From contig JAWWUD010000053.1 of NCBI GenBank assembly GCA_033964015.1, positions 1 to 64,000 of the forward strand: a stretch of DNA of 64,000 bases, given 5' to 3'. The notes below the pieces were generated by a model. The model saw nothing but the letters and a program-made list of their open reading frames with translations, did not search any database and was not told where the DNA came from. Position numbers and translations under genes: made by a program. Shown piece after piece: positions 1 through 9,709 of this stretch. Positions within the stretch are counted from its first letter, which is position 1. Each line of letters starts with the position of its first letter. This DNA comes from Scolanthus callimorphus (taxonomy: Eukaryota; Cnidaria; Anthozoa; Actiniaria; Edwardsiidae).

Positions 1-120
1 GACGGAAATTTTGCGTGATCAACGGTAATGGCGGCAACCGTTGTCACTGAAATCTGAAATCTCGACTCGCATCCTCATTTTCTGACGTTAAAACTTTTAA
101 AGATCAATAATATAAGCAAT

Positions 121-175
121 AGATCGTTTTCATGTGACGTCACAGGTTTTATCGCCGCCATGTTGGTGCACCTCA
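121..175 (+). repeat. Left terminal inverted repeat of ISL2EU-like element
   Basis: Inversely matches 5150-5206 with gaps. It carries a GCCGCCATGTTGG block near the start of the adjacent gene, a YY1-like motif on the minus strand that may serve as promoter. Confidence 0.7.
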
Positions 176-190
176 AGTCACGTGATTTAG

Positions 191-1899
191 ATGAAAATTT
201 ATGTAAACACAGGCCAAATTCAGAGTTCCTGCAAATTTATAATGTCTTCTTCTGGGAAATATTCTACTCCTTCGTCCGATCCAAACAAAGTATCATCAAT
301 TCCGATATCTGATTACGCGAAAAAGCTAGATCAAAAGGTCAGAAGACGATACGAAGATAAAATATCGACGATTGGAATTGACCCTATTTTGGTCGACGGA
401 AAACGCTTCAGTCCTGATTGCCTTCCACCAGTGGAATCAACTGATCTGCTTTGCTACTTGGTTTGTGAAACCAGTTTTATACGCAGCAACAGTTTAAAGC
501 CTTCCGAAGTCTAGAAGCCTACAATCAGATGGTATCGGGATTTATCACGAGTATCCAAGGCCATATTATTGCAAACAAGTTTGTAGTTTTGGCAAAGGTG
601 CGCCATTCTCAGCGCATGAACGATGCTTTGATTCCTATTTGGTTGATCACGGAGAGAGAAGGCACAATCAACTGCGCTCATTGCTTGGGTTGCAAGGCAG
701 GATTAGCTGAGTCTTGTTCTCACATCGCAAGCGTTCTTTTTTATCTCGAGGCTTGGACAAAGATTAATGGCAAACTTTCTTGTACGCAAATGAAGTGCTC
801 GTGGATTTTGCCAAGTTTCGCAACTGACGTTCAATATGCTAGGGTCCGCGACATTAACTTTAAGTCCGCAAGGAAACTGAAGGCAGACCTCGACGCTACT
901 ATCGACAGTTTACCGGAGAATTATGATGACAATTCTGAAGAGAAGCCAAATCTTGGTAACGACCAGTCGAATTTTGGTAATGATGGCATAAGCACACCGG
1001 AAGTACCACATCCGACTAAAGCGGAAATGGCTAATTTCTACATGGAACTTAGCAATTGTAACGCCAAATCTGTAGTTCTGAGTTTGGTAGCTCCATATGC
1101 TGACAGCTACGTGCTACCTAGTCGTAAAATCCCGACAGTCATGGATTTATATGAGAAGCAGTACTTGGAATTGCCCTACCTAGAGCTTCTCAAAGTGTCT
1201 ACCAATGTAGAAATTACAAAGGAGCAAATCAACCAAGTTGAAAAGGATACCATAACTCAATCAAGTGGAACTAACTTCTTTAAACACAGAGCAGGAAGGA
1301 TTGGGGCATCACAGAGCAAGGCGGCATCTCATTCAGACCCTGCATTACCATCGCAGTCTCTGATACAGAGAATCTGCTACCCAGAACTTAACAAGATCAC
1401 CACAAAGGCTGTGCTACATGGGTGCAAGCATGAAGCATCAGCTGTTCATGCTTTCGAACAACACATGAAAACAAGGCATGTCAACTTTAAAGTCACAAAA
1501 TGTGGTATGTTTATTAATGAAGAGCATACATGGATGCATGCTACACCTGACTTCCTTTGCTCTTGTGACTGTTGTGGGGAAGAGTGTGGCGAAATTAAGT
1601 GCCCTTTCTGTATTGAGAATTGTGATTTTAATTCGTATGTTTTGAATCCTTCATCTTGTTTGAAAAGGAATGCTGCTGGACAATTTGTACTTCCAAAAGA
1701 ACATGAATACTACTACCAAGTCCAGCAGCAGCTTTTCACAACAAAACGGAAATACTCTTACTTTGTGGTATGTGCGATTGGCTCTGATGGTAACATTGGT
1801 TTAATCACCCAGCGGATTAATCCCGACATTGATCACTGGAACAAAGTTCTCCCAAAACTTCAGAAATTTGGAGGATTTGTGTTTTGCCTGAGGTACTAG
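191..1899 (+). pseudogene. SWIM zinc-finger / YqaJ-like nuclease (transposon accessory protein), frameshifted
   Basis: Two adjacent reading frames (191-514 and 529-1899) form one protein region; conserved-looking sequence continues across a one-base frame change near 490-500. A SWIM-like Cys/His cluster ([10 protein letters not shown], then C-x-H) is at 680-725. A YqaJ-type PD-(D/E)xK core follows: GRIGAS near 1300, HGCKHE near 1420, and TPDF with EIKCPF near 1540-1605. YqaJ/lambda-exonuclease folds process DNA ends, here presumably for transposition. A second frame change near 1880 leads into the PHD segment. The domain calls are from motif recognition. Confidence 0.72.
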
Positions 1900-2360
1900 G
1901 CAGGTGGTATACCAGGCGTGAAAATCTAAGGGCAGACAAAGCACAGCCAGTGGACTCTGTATGTTACTGCCGACAGAAAACACCAGAGGTAACATTCAAA
2001 TGTGGTAATCCGGTTTGTCCTATAAGCAAATTTCACCTGTGGTGTTTGGGTATCAGTTCAGTTCCAAGGACCTGGTACTGTCCCAACTGTAGAATGTTAC
2101 CAGAGTTCAAACGGGGAGGTCTAAAAAAGCAAGCATCAAACAATGCCAGTGAAGCTCTTAAGCTGGATACCATTTGCATATGCAAAACTGCTCCTAACAG
2201 CAAGGACAAATTGGTTAAATGTGCTAAGGTGGACTGCGGTAGTGGCAAGTTTTTCCATTTGTCATGTCTTGGCAGGAAAAGAATGCCATACAATAGCAAA
2301 GCTTGGCTTTGCCCACAGTCACTAATGTCACAAGTTCTAAGCCCACAGTCACTAATGTAA
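1884..2360 (+). pseudogene. Tandem PHD-finger segment of the same transposon gene
   Basis: Two C4HC3-like PHD fingers are visible: YCRQK...FHLWCLG...WYCPNC at about 1962-2090 and CICKT...FFHLSCLG...WLCP at about 2175-2315. PHD fingers usually bind histone H3 tails and could steer the element to chromatin states. The segment overlaps the end of the YqaJ frame and leaves frame inside the first 30-bp repeat, while the protease continues in another frame. This looks like one YqaJ-PHD-PHD-Ulp1 gene with indels; introns are an alternative but no clear GT-AG pair is needed. Confidence 0.65.
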
Positions 2361-3196
2361 CAAGTTCTAAGCCCACAGTCACTAATGTAACAAGCTCTAA
2401 GCCCACAGTCATTAATGTAACAAGCTCTAAGCCCACAGTCACTAATGTAACAAGCTCTAAGCCCACAGTCACTAATGTAACAAGCTCTAAGCCCACAGTC
2501 ACTAATGTAACAAGCTCTAAGCCCACAGTCACTAATGTAACAAGCTCTAAGCCCACAGTCACTAATGTAACAAGCTCTAAGCCTGCAGTCAGTCCTAACA
2601 GTGGAAATGTGAAGTATGTTCGAACTGTACAAAATAACACTTACACGCCCTCACTATCAAGGGGCAAGTATGATCCAGAAGGAAAGTTGGGCCCTCATGA
2701 ATATGGAATCTTAGCATCTAAAGATAAATGGTTGGACTGTGTTATTATACATGAAGCCCAGATTTTACTAATGGAAAAAAGCAAAGGCATAAAAGGATTT
2801 CAAAGGCCTACTCTTGGTTCAGTTCGACAATTTGATATTATGACTGGACCTTTTATTCAAATAGTTCATGTAAATAATAACCACTGGGTGTGCTTTAGTA
2901 CTGTACAGAGTCGTCCTGGTTATGTTAATGTTTATGATAGCTTTTCAACTCCAGTAACCCAAGAGTTACTAGAACTGGCCATCGACTTAACAGGGCCTGC
3001 CTTTAAAGGCATCTGCTGTGTGCCAGTACAGCAGCAAACAAATGGATATGACTGTGGTGTTTTTGCAATTGCTTTTGCAACAAGTATTGTTCATGGACAA
3101 AGTCCATCAAATGTAACTTATGCTATTGATCAGATGCGTTCACACTTACTGCGCTGTATTAAAGGGAGGGATATTACTCCTTTTCCTACCACTTGA
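2303..3196 (+). CDS. Ulp1/C48-like cysteine protease domain of the ISL2EU-like element
   Basis: After the repeat linker comes a C48 (SUMO-protease-like) fold. Visible catalytic signatures are His in NNNHWVCF (about 2880), Asp in VYDSF (about 2935), Gln in VQQQTNG and Cys in [10 protein letters not shown] (about 3045-3060). Such proteases remove ubiquitin-like modifiers or process polyproteins and often ride on DNA transposons. The start given is simply the first Met in frame; the true protein probably begins in the YqaJ region. The stop is followed by AATAAAG at about 3260, a plausible polyadenylation signal. Confidence 0.72.
   Translation: MALPTVTNVTSSKPTVTNVTSSKPTVTNVTSSKPTVINVTSSKPTVTNVTSSKPTVTNVTSSKPTVTNVTSSKPTVTNVTSSKPTVTNVTSSKPAVSPNSGNVKYVRTVQNNTYTPSLSRGKYDPEGKLGPHEYGILASKDKWLDCVIIHEAQILLMEKSKGIKGFQRPTLGSVRQFDIMTGPFIQIVHVNNNHWVCFSTVQSRPGYVNVYDSFSTPVTQELLELAIDLTGPAFKGICCVPVQQQTNGYDCGVFAIAFATSIVHGQSPSNVTYAIDQMRSHLLRCIKGRDITPFPTT
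2311..2580 (+). repeat. Coding 30-bp tandem repeat, nine units
   Basis: Nine consecutive 30-bp units (GCCCACAGTCACTAATGTAA plus CAAGCTCTAA), nearly identical. The length is a multiple of three, so the array encodes a ten-residue repeat ([10 protein letters not shown]) in the protease frame and also stays open in antisense frames. It is a flexible Ser/Thr-rich linker between the PHD fingers and the protease. The first two units differ most (TCA for TAA, GTT for GCT). Confidence 0.9.
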
Positions 3197-3603
3197 ACTT
3201 CTTAGTTACAGTTTGCTTTACAAAATGAAAAATGTAAAGAAATTTTGATAGTATTCGAGAAATAAAGATTCTGTTTTACTCATCAGAGCAATTTCATAAT
3301 CCTTGCCCACCATCTCGCACTAAAATAAGCAGAACTAATTTCAGGGTTGAAAATATGATTTGCAGCTGTTATCTGGCACAGCTGCCTAGAAAGCTACCCC
3401 CCACACCCCGCCGACACACACAAAGTTTATGCAAATTCAAACCATAAAAAAATTGAAAAGCCTCCAAAATTTAACTTCATTTTCCCTAAGATGATGCCAT
3501 CACACCCCCCCCCCCCCCCCCAAAAAAAATGCTCACTGTGCTATAGTATTGCTCTACGGCAACCCTGAGATCAGTTAAACTTGCTATCTACGTATATATA
3601 ATG
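3197..3603. other. Intergenic DNA between convergent transposon genes
   Basis: Contains the presumed 3' ends of the two convergent genes, a poly-C run followed by poly-A (about 3505-3530) and no supportable gene. Confidence 0.6.
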
Positions 3604-4621
3604 TTAATCCAAGGGTACAATGCCTTTAGATAGGTTTGTCAGTGCTGCAGTTACTGTTATGATTCTGTCAATCATGGGTACTCTAGCAACTTGGCAACCA
3701 CTAGGGTCACAATGTAAAAAGTCAATGGGCAAAATTCCAGACAGGATTGTATATTTTCTTCTGAGAAGCCTAATCACTCTCTCTACATGTATCCTGACAT
3801 TTGCAATGCCACGTGTACGCTCCATATCTATCGGGTCTAGCTGATCTTTCCCCTTGGTAAAAGCTGGAATGGCAAGTTCAGCCCTGTGGAACATTAGACT
3901 TTCCTGGATTGTAAAGCCACGATCAGCCATCACCAAGTCTCCTGGTACAAGCTTTTTGAGAATTCCACAATGGTCTGTCAAATACTTATCCGAAGTTCTT
4001 CCACCCCAAGCCTTAGAGACAAATGAAATACTTCCTTGAGGAGTTATGCCAATTAAAATTTTCACTGTGTTGTGACTCTTGTAATTTGAATATGTCTGGG
4101 CTCTTGCCATGAGGTTTGAAGGCCTCATAATAAACACCTCAAAACAATCGATAATTACAGTTGTCTTGTTCCCAAAGGAAAATTTAAAACTTTGAGGCAT
4201 GGTCCTCCACAAATCTTCCCTCTCTGGCCACATGATTAATGGTGCTAGACGGACATCCAGAACAACCATCCATGCTAAAAATATCCTGGACACAGTAGGA
4301 AGTGAAACACCAAACCAGATCTTGCAGTGGCATGTTCCACTTTAGTTTCATTAATGTAAGGACAAATTCTTGAAACTTTGACAGGGTTGGTGATTCCCTC
4401 ACGACAAATGGAGAGACGTTCCTGAACACTGTCTGGAGCACATCATAAGCTGGCAATCCTGTGTAGAACCGAACCTTATTTTCATCGTTAGCAAAATAAC
4501 TTTCGTCGAAGGGCTTTACATTTGAGTCACGAAATAAATAATCGAACACCTCTGTTTGAGTAGCTGTCCCCGTTTCAGGCTCTACTTCCATTGAGCTATC
4601 GTTTTCAAAGGAGATATCCAT
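3604..4621 (-). pseudogene. DDE_Tnp_4-type transposase (IS4EU/ISL2EU family), frameshifted
   Basis: Two frames (4621-4184 and 4293-3604) give one transposase. The N-terminal half has the acidic linker and a helix-turn-helix-like region ([19 protein letters not shown]). The C-terminal half has the DDE catalytic core: [12 protein letters not shown] (first Asp, about 4160), [12 protein letters not shown] (second Asp, about 3935) and [12 protein letters not shown] (Glu, about 3775). The frame breaks near 4250-4310, and the downstream piece has no ATG, so it continues from upstream. This enzyme would cut and join the element ends; the copy is probably inactive unless the indel is an assembly error. 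Confidence 0.75.
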
Positions 4622-5103
4622 TACTTTTTCTCCTGACTCATTGAATTTCTGCCTTTTAGCCCTGATTTCTTCTTGTAGCTGCCTCTCTCGTTCCGTATTA
4701 ATTTCCTCTTGGCGCTCTCGCGCTCAGCAGCACGTTTTGCTTCACGTTCTCTGGTCCTCTCATCTCGTTTCGCCGCAGCTGCTAAATCTGCTTGTAGCTT
4801 TTCAATAGGATCAAAATCATTATATCCTAAATTCTGTGTTGGGACCCAGTCTGGATCAAACTTATCCCACAATTTCGCCGCTTTTCCAGAGACAAAATGC
4901 TTGGCACAAACACGACCATGCTCTATTATGGCGGCTGTCATATCTTTTCTACTTATCTTAGAAATCCACTTTTTTCGCCTGTCCTCTGACAGTTCTTTGA
5001 CTTCTTTTCCTTGATTATTGATTATTGAAGGTATTCTAGCCATGTAAACTCCTTTATCGCGGTCACTTTTGGTGCCACAGCCGTAAATCGCGCACAAAAC
5101 CAT
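4621..5103 (-). CDS. THAP zinc-finger DNA-binding domain of the transposase
   Basis: The N-terminus shows the THAP C2CH pattern: CAIYGCG at residues 4-9, a conserved Trp in the KKWISKI segment, then RVCAKHF. THAP fingers read transposon ends. A Lys/Arg/Glu-rich coiled coil follows (residues about 105-150). Its last part is also open in the frame of the downstream transposase, so THAP and DDE parts were probably one protein joined across an indel near 4700. ATG is at 5103, next to the right inverted repeat, which likely serves as promoter. Confidence 0.75.
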   Translation of the reverse strand: MVLCAIYGCGTKSDRDKGVYMARIPSIINNQGKEVKELSEDRRKKWISKISRKDMTAAIIEHGRVCAKHFVSGKAAKLWDKFDPDWVPTQNLGYNDFDPIEKLQADLAAAAKRDERTREREAKRAAERESAKRKLIRNERGSYKKKSGLKGRNSMSQEKK

Positions 5104-5149
5104 CTTCTCGCTTCGATTCTCTCTTACTCTATTGCGTATTGTTTACATC

Positions 5150-5206
5150 TGAGGTGCACCAATATGGCGGCCAATCATAAAGTGGTCACGTGACTGAAAA
5201 CGATCT
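5150..5206 (-). repeat. Right terminal inverted repeat of ISL2EU-like element
   Basis: Inverse partner of 121-175, sharing AGATCGTTTTCA, a GTCAC block and GGTGCACCTCA. It lies about 50 bp upstream of the minus-strand THAP gene start. Confidence 0.7.
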
Positions 5207-5319
5207 ATAAAGAAATACATATCAATAAATGGCCTACGTTCCACTAATACCAACATCGCAAAAGAACGATAAAACTAGGGAATTCTTGCGAATTATATGC
5301 TGTAAACTGAGAAGACGAC

Positions 5320-5688
5320 TTGAACCTTGAACGTCCTTATTTGGGCATGACTTGGATCTTGGCCGCTCGAAGACGATCCGTGCGGGAGACTGGAAATAAC
5401 CGATCCACGTGTGATGCAATCAGTATTGTTCGACACATACTGGAGAAAGAGCGGAAGCCACTCTTTGTCTTCTTCATCGACTTTAAGGCGGCCTATGACT
5501 GGGTCCCACGTGACGCACTCTTCCGTGTTCTAGAGATTCGCCTCAAATGTCCAAAGCTGATCTCCATATTAAAGGCGCTGTACACTGGTACTATGGCCTG
5601 TATAAAAGGTGCTAAACACTTCTTCAAGTGCCAAGGTGCACTTGAGAGCCCAACCATATTCAATCTATTTCCAATACTAAGTAATTAA
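5320..5688 (+). pseudogene. LINE reverse transcriptase, N-terminal RT motifs
   Basis: The segment VFFIDFKAAYDWVPRDALF is the RT motif A region with its catalytic Asp, followed by KALYTGTMACIKG. After about 5640 the sequence departs from RT, reads into a short AT-rich piece and stops. RT homology resumes after a (TTG)n tract in a different frame. Confidence 0.7.
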
Positions 5689-5735
5689 TTATCTCAGAGG
5701 ACAAATAAAGTATTTTGTTGTTGTTGTTGTTGTAT
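5640..5735 (+). mobile_element. Small retroposon-like insertion with (TTG)n tail inside the RT
   Basis: About 95 bp of non-RT sequence end in ACAAATAAAG and a TTGTTG microsatellite (about 5711-5734). This structure resembles the 3' end of a SINE or LINE fragment inserted into the RT. No target duplication could be fixed by eye, and the left edge is approximate. Confidence 0.4.
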
Positions 5736-6367
5736 ATGGATTTTGTCATGAGATGTGCCAATCATGAGATCTGGAAGCAATTCCCAGAGGCAGGAGCACA
5801 TGTTGAGTTTGTCATACCAAATGAAGTGTCTCCCAGAAGACTCCGTACTGGAACAGCGCATGTGGTATGCAGAATATTGGAGCTCATGTACGCGGATGAT
5901 GTGGCTGTGTTTTCCCAGAGCTTAGATGAGCTTGAAAAGATCTTAACAAAATACGATAACACCTTCTCAAGGTTTGGACTTCAGATGTCCTATAAAAAGA
6001 GGCAGGAGCACATGTTGAGTTTGTCATACCAAATGAAGTGTCTCCCAGAAGACTCCGTACTGGAACAGCGCATGTGGTATGCAGAATCCTGGAGCTCATG
6101 TACGCGGATGATGTGGCTGTGTTTTCCCAGAGCTTAGATGAGCTTGAAAAGATCTTAACAAAATACGATAACACCTTCTCAAGGTTTGGACTTCAGATGC
6201 CCTATAAAAAGACGGAAACAATGGCCTTCAATGTGGACGAAGACATCCAGTCACAAACAAGCCTATTGTCTATCAACAATATTGAGATAAAGAATGTGAG
6301 GCAATTCCGGTACCTTGGCCATCTCATCAGCAACACTAGGAAGTCATCAAAGTTCCTACACCACTGA
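5715..6367 (+). pseudogene. LINE reverse transcriptase, YADD motif region, tandemly duplicated
   Basis: The catalytic LMYADDVAVFSQSL motif occurs twice (about 5884-5925 and 6095-6136) because a 212-bp block is repeated. Since 212 is not a multiple of three, the copies fall in different frames and the RT is broken. The second copy leads on to the normal downstream RT sequence. Confidence 0.75.
5789..6212 (+). repeat. 212-bp tandem duplication within the LINE RT
   Basis: Sequence from GGCAGGAGCACATGTTGAG (5789) to TATAAAAAGA (6000) is repeated from 6001 to about 6212 with only a few substitutions, for example ATATTGG versus ATCCTGG. It is a direct head-to-tail repeat. Confidence 0.9.
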
Positions 6368-6400
6368 ATTGCATCAGCGTATGAGAAGTGGAACGAGCAT

Positions 6401-6967
6401 GTGCTGACCGACCGTGAAATACATCTCAACACCCGCATGAAAATCCTGACGACGTGTGTACGGTCCCGACTACTGCATAGTGTACAAGCATGGGAACTTT
6501 CTAACAACGAACTCCAGAAGTTGAACATCGTGTGGAATGGTTTCCTACGTAAGATGATAGCTGGCGGCTATGCACGTAAGAATGTCCCGCCCCAAAACCT
6601 ACGAAAAAAGGGGACCGACCCTGCAACCCTTGTCGATGGCGAGATAGATTGGGCGTTTAAGATCTCGAACAGTAAGCTGTACGAACTGACCCGATCACAA
6701 CCGATTGAAAATTTCTGCCATGTACAGTCCATCAAATACGTAGCGCATGTATGCAGAATGCCGAATGATGCGATTCAGAAGGTAGTGATGTTTGACAAAC
6801 GAAGGTCGTGGAGGAAAGTGGAAGACACGCTAGGGGTCAGCAAACAACAGGCCCTTAAGACGATGATGATAAAGGAAGACTTCGAGCGGATGTTGGAGAT
6901 TAGATTTCCACCGCTCTCCAAGCAGCCGCGCCCTAGGGCCGATCCCGTGCCAGATGGGAAAAACTGA
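6401..6967 (+). pseudogene. LINE C-terminal region downstream of RT
   Basis: Reads HLNTRMKILTTCVRSRLLHS followed by WNGFLRKMI and KYVAHVCRMPND, matching the conserved post-RT thumb/connector of several LINE clades. It lies in another frame from the RT, with an in-frame stop near 6367 between them. It ends just before the TGATGATGAT tail. Confidence 0.65.
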
Positions 6968-6978
6968 TGATGATAAAT

Positions 6979-8210
6979 TGTTTCAAAGATGGCGGGAAAT
7001 TTCCAATATGAAATGATCCGTAAAAAATCAGGATTTAATCGAATCGGAAAAAATTTCACAGAAGCTCACTACTTAATTAGAGGGTTTTGCTCAAAAAGTC
7101 TCCCGAAAAGCATTAGTAGCACTTTAAATGCATAACAAAAGACCGAAAAACCTAAGAAAATTATCATACATCAGAGAATAGCCAAGCAAGGACAAGCCCA
7201 TGTGCGCTACATTTCAATAGCAAATCCCAGAGTAGAAACAACTCAAATCCATCCAATATTTACCGATCTTTGCATTCCCAGTTGACAGCCTTAGAGGCTG
7301 GAGACAAACTTTACATTGATCCATTGGAGTCGTCCAAAAGTTTGAAGCGAAAAAACTACGATTTTTTAAATCAGACCAAATTTCGTTAAAGTAGACCCAA
7401 ATTTCGCGTTGAGCTGATGCATGGGGCAATTATGTTGATACTTACATTTCTATATTTTTCGAAATTGCAAAATAATATTTAATTTTAATCAAAAGCATGG
7501 CCTTCCTTGAACAATTAAAAATAGATTGAGCTATAAAAACTTTCAATTTATAACCATGAAGTACCAAACTCTGACCTATTTATTTACTTCACTGAATTTT
7601 ACATAAATTATAGCCATTATTTATAAATCCTAAAATATCTTCAGATCGGGCTTGTAGAATTTAATCAAACTTCGGTTACACGGAGCCGACCACTCAATCT
7701 CGAGGTACCGTAGAGCATTTTTTCGAAAAAATGTCGGTACAGCCTGAAACTGGACCGAGAATCGAAATAGGCAAAACCCAATTTTCCAAAACTTTTGCAC
7801 TGACATATATTTCAGTCTATTGGTAGTATGTGTGTTATATTGGCTGCGCGATAGAAATCAACCTGTTTTTATATGAGAGGTTCAAAATTGGTTGGCATGG
7901 GTGTAAAATTACTGGGTCGATCCGCTTTAAAGCATAAGGAGAGCTAATACCAGACAAAGCAAAAGCTCCAGTGTTAATAAGTGAGGCATGTTATTTTTTT
8001 GACACTGTTACATTTTAGTTCTTTTGGCGCTGTAACCTTTGAACGTAGCTGAGAAATTTAGAAATGCACATGTTACTATAGTTGATATAGTATAGTTGAT
8101 CTACAAGCAAATTTGTGCAATTGATACTCTTTATTAAAACCTGCAGGAGAACATTTAGCAAAAAGTTGTCATTAATAATTGTCAATCCAAGGGATCGTAA
8201 TTTATATATG
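6979..8210. other. AT-rich non-coding DNA
   Basis: No open frame with recognisable content, RNA gene or clear repeat was seen. Part of the right side may be the 3' non-coding part of the Crypton whose stop codon lies at 8694-8696. Confidence 0.5.
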
Positions 8211-8356
8211 TTATTTACCGGCTGGGAGGTCCGGATCGTGAAATACCGTGACCGAGGTCTTGAAAATACTGACCGAAGCCGAAGGGTGAGGTCAGTATTT
8301 TCAAGGCCGAGGTCACGGTATTTCACGATCCGGACCGACCTTTAGCCGGTAAATAA
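8211..8356. repeat. Near-perfect 146-bp palindrome (fold-back MITE)
   Basis: Begins TTATTTACCGGC and ends GCCGGTAAATAA. The arms share GGTCCGGATCGTGAAATACC and a CTTGAAAATACTGACC block, separated by only about 20 bp. A transcript would fold into a long hairpin. Flanks are AT-rich, so no target duplication can be fixed. Confidence 0.8.
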
Positions 8357-8693
8357 TATATTTATTTTTTTCGTTGAGAAACTTATATGAGAAAGGCTCT
8401 CACAAATTCGATGTAAAATTATTTTTATTCGCATGCGCGCGTTTCAAAAGCCATGCAACTGTTTCTATCATGTCCGACCCATATTTGGTAATGGTACTGA
8501 CCATATTTGTAATTCATGACTGACAAAAGCAAACGTCACGTATCACTTGAATGAACTTGTGAATGCTTTTCAAAAAAGAAAATTCGATCAAAGCATGGAT
8601 CGTAGAAATCAAAGTCACTGTTCTAGCTAAGAAACAATGCCCAAATCAGATGTATACAAGCTAGAAATGTTCGCCATTAGGAAAAGAAATGTC
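8357..8693. other. Non-coding DNA, probable 3' flank of the Crypton
   Basis: No gene seen. Contains a GCATGCGCGC stretch at about 8431-8440. Confidence 0.4.
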
Positions 8694-8728
8694 TCACTCA
8701 GATTCTTCGTGAAAAGCAACACGCTTTC
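8694..8728 (-). pseudogene. Last codons of the Crypton tyrosine recombinase, cut off by the Polinton
   Basis: Read on the minus strand from the Polinton junction, this gives about ten further residues (ending HEESE) and a TGA stop. It continues the basic C-terminal tail that ends at the other junction (25502 onward). The GCTTTC target duplication is counted once. This places the Polinton insertion only about ten codons before the end of the recombinase gene. Confidence 0.65.
8723..8728. repeat. Polinton target-site duplication, left copy
   Basis: GCTTTC precedes the element and is repeated exactly at 25502-25507 after it. Confidence 0.9.
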
Positions 8729-9121
8729 AGTAGTATAACCCGTCGCTTGGGGTCGCAATTAATATTCAAAATGGCGGACATGCCCAAATAGACGCTAATG
8801 AATAATTCAATAAGGAAGAGGGGGGGCTTTAGTGATATATTCAAAATGGCGACCAGGGTCACGTAAGGGGATGTGACAAATGACGTTGTAGAGACAAGTA
8901 TTTGGTATGAATAAATTTTATTACAAGAGGTACATTTTTTTACAATATGAATATTTCGTTTGATTATTTTATTACAGTAAAGGATAACTTTACAATCTGG
9001 ATAACGGCATTATTTTGCTTACAACATGTCTGCATACTGTTATTTGAGTTTATCGTTCCATTCGAGTTCCTGGTTAGTTCCTTCCTGTATAAAAGGTATG
9101 TACTGAGGAAATGGTTCATAG
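8729..9121 (+). repeat. Polinton left terminal inverted repeat, 393 bp
   Basis: Inverse match to 25109-25501 with equal length and very few differences (for example GGGGATG versus GGGCATG near 8870). It contains ATGGCGGACAT and ATGGCGACC motifs, two-way AATAAA signals, and the last 26 codons plus stop of the GRF-finger gene. Confidence 0.92.
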
Positions 9122-9459
9122 AAATCAGCTGGAAGTTCATCAGCCCATTGGAAGTATTTGCACTTTTCCTTGTTCCTGCAGCTGAAGTAAGGTCTGTATG
9201 GGTTCTTTAAAGACTTTGATATTCGTAGTGTGGGTACATCAGAGTGTTGGCATGTTACTTTGATAACTCTTCCTCCTTCGTATACTTTGTAGGCAGAGAT
9301 AACCTTGTTCTGTAAACATTTTTGATAGTCAGTAACATCTTGTTCTGTACAGAAAAAGGGACATGTTCTCCAGTTCAAGCATCTCAGATACGTTTTTCCT
9401 GTTGGAGGTTTGAGAACTTCGAGATCTTGCATACATAATCCGCACTTGGAGTAGCTCAT
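9040..9459 (-). CDS. GRF-type zinc-finger protein of the Polinton
   Basis: A 139-residue protein. The N-terminal part has CGLC, CLNWRTC and C-F-F-C pairs resembling a first zinc finger. The second part, LRISKSLKNPYRPYFSC followed by CKYFQW, matches the zf-GRF pattern of NEIL3, APE2 and TTF2, which binds single-stranded nucleic acid. A role in replication or DNA processing is inferred. ATG at 9459 follows a TATA-containing region. Its final 26 codons and stop lie inside the inverted repeat, so the other end of the element carries them too. Confidence 0.7.
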   Translation of the reverse strand: MSYSKCGLCMQDLEVLKPPTGKTYLRCLNWRTCPFFCTEQDVTDYQKCLQNKVISAYKVYEGGRVIKVTCQHSDVPTLRISKSLKNPYRPYFSCRNKEKCKYFQWADELPADFYEPFPQYIPFIQEGTNQELEWNDKLK

Positions 9460-9489
9460 GATGACTGAAGTGTACTGACAAGTGTAGGG

Positions 9490-9530
9490 CCTTAGCCTAT
9501 ATAAGTATATACTATAAAACTAGATTATCT
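9490..9530. promoter_or_regulatory. Divergent promoter with TATA-like boxes
   Basis: CTATATAAGTATATACTATAAAAC lies between the leftward GRF gene and the rightward gene at 9614/9710. TATA-like stretches can be read on both strands, about 40-60 bp before the leftward ATG. Confidence 0.5.
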
Positions 9531-9709
9531 TGAAAACAAAACCGGTTTTAAGACAATCAGGTCTAACCAGTATCAACATGTAAGCGTGACGGTTTTTTCT
9601 AACTGTCACATGTTTGATAATCAGCTGGTCAAGTCTTGTACGTGAAGTTCAAATTTTCAAAAGTCTTTATTCAAAGCAACGAAAAGAGAAAATCGAAAAT
9701 CAAGTGGAA

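Larger units (their letters stand above)
121..5206. mobile_element. ISL2EU/IS4EU-like DNA transposon, about 5.1 kb
   Basis: Terminal inverted repeats of about 55 bp bound the element: the left arm starts AGATCGTTTTCA and the right arm ends TGAAAACGATCT after inversion, and both contain a GGTGCACCTCA block. AT flanks both ends, consistent with a 2-bp target duplication. Inside are a + strand gene for a SWIM/YqaJ nuclease, PHD fingers and an Ulp1-like protease, and a - strand THAP plus DDE_Tnp_4-type transposase. A YqaJ nuclease paired with such a transposase is known for ISL2EU/IS4EU elements; the assignment is from recognition of these families. Frameshifts suggest a decaying copy. Confidence 0.75.
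5275..6978 (+). mobile_element. Decayed non-LTR (LINE) retrotransposon
   Basis: Reverse-transcriptase and post-RT regions are spread over three frames, truncated at the 5' side and ending in a short TGATGATGAT-type tail, typical of LINE 3' ends. The RT is interrupted near 5650-5735 and carries a 212-bp tandem duplication. Confidence 0.7.

Noticed and set aside
2033..2640. Antisense ORFs with regular ten-residue repeats opposite the PHD/protease gene
   Set aside because: They arise because the 30-bp repeat lacks stops in several frames.
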